From Paenibacillus dendritiformis (lineage in GTDB: Bacteria > Bacillota > Bacilli > Paenibacillales > Paenibacillaceae): a stretch of DNA of 55,140 nucleotides. Position 1 is the stretch's first letter; every line of letters starts with the position of its first letter. The notes beneath the pieces were generated by a model. It had not been told where the DNA came from, ran no database searches, and saw nothing but the letters and a program-made list of their open reading frames with translations. Location: contig NZ_LDIG01000130.1 in assembly GCF_015845845.1 (NCBI RefSeq), positions 1 to 55,140 on the forward strand, given 5' to 3'. The translations under genes were made by a program, and so were the position numbers. Of this stretch, positions 54,011 to 55,140 are shown piece by piece.

Positions 54011-54580
54011 ATGAATCAACCGACAGATATGAACATGCCCGCCGAGGCAAAAAAGCCCTATAGTCTGGACAGTGATAAAATCGAGAACGCCACCCGCGAA
54101 TGGCTCCAAAAACGGGGGATTACGGTGGACCAGATCGCCGAGCTGGTCATGTTTTTGCAGCGGCAGTACTTCCCGGAGCTGACGATGGAATATTGCAAAT
54201 ATAACGTCGAGCAGGTGCTCCTGAAGCGGGAAGTGCAGAATGCCGTGCTGACCGGCATCCAGCTCGATATTTTGGCGGAGGAGGGCAAGCTTATTCCGGC
54301 CCTGCAGGAAATGATCGAGAACGACGAGAGCCTGTACGGCGTCGATGAAGTGCTGGCCTTCTCGATCGTGAACGTGTACGGCAGCATCGGCTTCACCAAT
54401 TACGGATATGTGGACAAAATGAAGCCGGGCATTCTGAAAAAGCTGAATGACAAAAGCGATGGCCAAATCCACACGTACCTGGATGATATCGTCGGGGCCA
54501 TCGCCGCGGCCGCCAGCAGCCGCATCGCTCACCGCAAGCAGGCCGAGCGCGAGGAAGAAATGAAGGCGCTGGAGCCGTAA
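54011..54580 (+). CDS. Phosphatidylglycerophosphatase A-type protein (YutG-like)
   Basis: A 189-residue protein of the PgpA superfamily. The conserved stretch is seen as VYGSIGFTNYGYVDKMKPG and the end motif HTYLDDIVGAIAAAASSRIAH, along with a helical start ENATREWLQKRGITVDQIAELV. In Bacillus the YutG homologue dephosphorylates phosphatidylglycerophosphate, but the activity of this protein is inferred. The hydrophobic content is low for a membrane enzyme. ATG 54011 follows AGAGGTG. It is divergent from gerM. Confidence 0.85.
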   Translation: MNQPTDMNMPAEAKKPYSLDSDKIENATREWLQKRGITVDQIAELVMFLQRQYFPELTMEYCKYNVEQVLLKREVQNAVLTGIQLDILAEEGKLIPALQEMIENDESLYGVDEVLAFSIVNVYGSIGFTNYGYVDKMKPGILKKLNDKSDGQIHTYLDDIVGAIAAAASSRIAHRKQAEREEEMKALEP

Positions 54581-54622
54581 CCCGCCGTTCCGGGCGTTCC
54601 GGGACGCTGCGCACGCGAACAG

Positions 54623-54646
54623 AGCCCGGTTCATCGGAACCGGGCT
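54623..54646 (+). terminator. Terminator-like hairpin after the pgpA-like gene
   Basis: AGCCCGGTTC / GAACCGGGCT with ATCG loop, 42 bases after the stop codon; the downstream T run is weak. Confidence 0.6.
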
Positions 54647-54954
54647 TAAGGGCTTGAACGGCAGGGGCTCTCCCGTAAGTCGTTGTTGGCCGCCACGAGC
54701 ACGAGACAGCCCTGCCCCTGTTTCCCGCAGCCGCCCCCGCTAAAAATGCTGTGAACCAGCAGCATTCCTAGATGGCGTGTGGCTCGGTAACAGGAGTTGC
54801 TGCAAAACTGCATCAATTTCGGACTTTTCTATAGATTAGGGACAAAAATCAATGAAAATACCACTAGCGTTGCATCAATCTTTTTACGAAAATTTTCACC
54901 CTATAATTCTCTATATTTGTAACTTATTGAACTATATTCGTGGACAAAAATAAA

Positions 54955-55016
54955 GAAATCTCCTATTGTTGAGTTACCCTCAGCGTATCCATAAAACGCT
55001 CAACAAAGGAGATTTC
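54955..55016 (+). promoter_or_regulatory. Leader inverted repeat that buries the transposase ribosome binding site
   Basis: GAAATCTCC...GTTGAG (54955-54973) pairs with CTCAAC...GGAGATTTC (54999-55016). The 3' arm contains the SD AAGGAG of the downstream ATG at 55018. Such structures reduce translation of transposase from readthrough transcripts in several IS families. The pairing is plain; the effect is inferred. Confidence 0.6.
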
Positions 55017-55017
55017 T

Positions 55018-55140
55018 ATGGATAACGTGTGAATTCCACTAGAGATGAGTCATTGGATTACCGAGCCCAAAAGTTGTTTGTCGGCGCTTCGACACTCTTG
55101 TTTGTAGAGGCACAGCTCCAGCAACGAGACTCATACAAAG
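55018..55140 (+). pseudogene. Frameshifted 5' end of a transposase
   Basis: ATG 55018 has a good SD (AAGGAG, 6 bases) but meets TGA after four codons. In the next frame from 55029 a long open stretch continues to the edge: NSTRDESLDYRAQKLFVGAS, then TLLFVEAQLQQRDSYK. Its hydrophobic VGASTLLFVEAQLQQ resembles the N-terminus of IS4-type transposases. One missing base at about 55028-55032 would join start and frame, so the copy is either dead or misread. Confidence 0.45.

Larger units (their letters stand above)
54790..55140 (+). mobile_element. Start of an insertion sequence (IS4/IS5-like) at the right edge
   Basis: From about 54790 the DNA becomes AT-rich and unlike its surroundings. It leads into a long leader hairpin and a transposase start at 55018. 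The sequence TGCATCAAT occurs twice (54812 and 54872), but terminal repeats and the left boundary could not be fixed; the element continues beyond the window. Confidence 0.5.

Overview
The window looks like chromosomal DNA of a spore-forming Bacillota, most likely a Paenibacillus. It is GC-rich for the phylum, carries AGGAGG-type ribosome binding sites throughout, and has sporulation/germination genes (spoVID, lonB, gerM). Its gene neighbourhoods are those known from Bacillus subtilis (hemAX-hemCDB-hemL-spoVID-valS-folC; lonB-lonA-ysxC; clpX-tig-ysoA; gerM-rph-ysnA). Genus is inference; no rRNA is present.

Layout. The left edge (1-425) is the 5' part of an IS200/IS605-type transposase with hairpin-rich end DNA. 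Bases 434-6396 hold murC, folC and valS on the minus strand, valS behind a T-box riboswitch with a GUC (valine) specifier. Bases 6480-9562 hold an unlisted 54-residue membrane protein, spoVID and an RluA-type pseudouridine synthase. Bases 9571-18522 are the haem/sirohaem cluster (hemL, hemB, a cobA-hemD fusion, hemC, a precorrin-2 dehydrogenase, hemX, hemA), with a PerR/Fur-like operator ahead of hemA and a Crp/Fnr-type regulator inserted between hemB and hemL. Bases 18596-29859 hold a membrane-anchored protein of unknown function and a six-gene polysaccharide-use operon: DUF4855 protein, solute-binding lipoprotein, two permeases, a signal-less heparinase II/III-like lyase and a regulator. It lies behind a promoter overlapped by a perfect cre site and appears inserted between engB (ysxC) and hemA. 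Bases 30043-37434 hold speD, an unknown protein, engB, a 51-bp tandem repeat, lonA and lonB. Bases 37435-38937 carry an M23 peptidase-bactofilin pair on the plus strand. Bases 38956-44717 hold ispG, clpX, clpP, tig and a ysoA-like gene. After about 520 bases of gene-free DNA come tRNA-Arg(UCU), a frameshifted lipoprotein gene, a DUF4870-type membrane protein, three small hypothetical genes, an asnO-like asparagine synthetase, a metY-like sulfhydrylase, rdgB, rph, gerM and pgpA. The right edge (about 54790-55140) is AT-rich and starts another insertion sequence whose transposase is frameshifted.

How the genes work together. The hem genes make uroporphyrinogen III from glutamyl-tRNA, and the methyltransferase and dehydrogenase branch off to sirohaem. 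ClpXP, both Lon proteases and trigger factor form a protein-quality-control block. The lyase operon probably binds extracellular uronic-acid-type oligosaccharides, imports them without an ATPase of its own and cleaves them inside the cell. Start codons were re-chosen from ribosome binding sites wherever the longest frame was implausible. Homology calls rest on recognising sequence motifs by eye; no database was searched.
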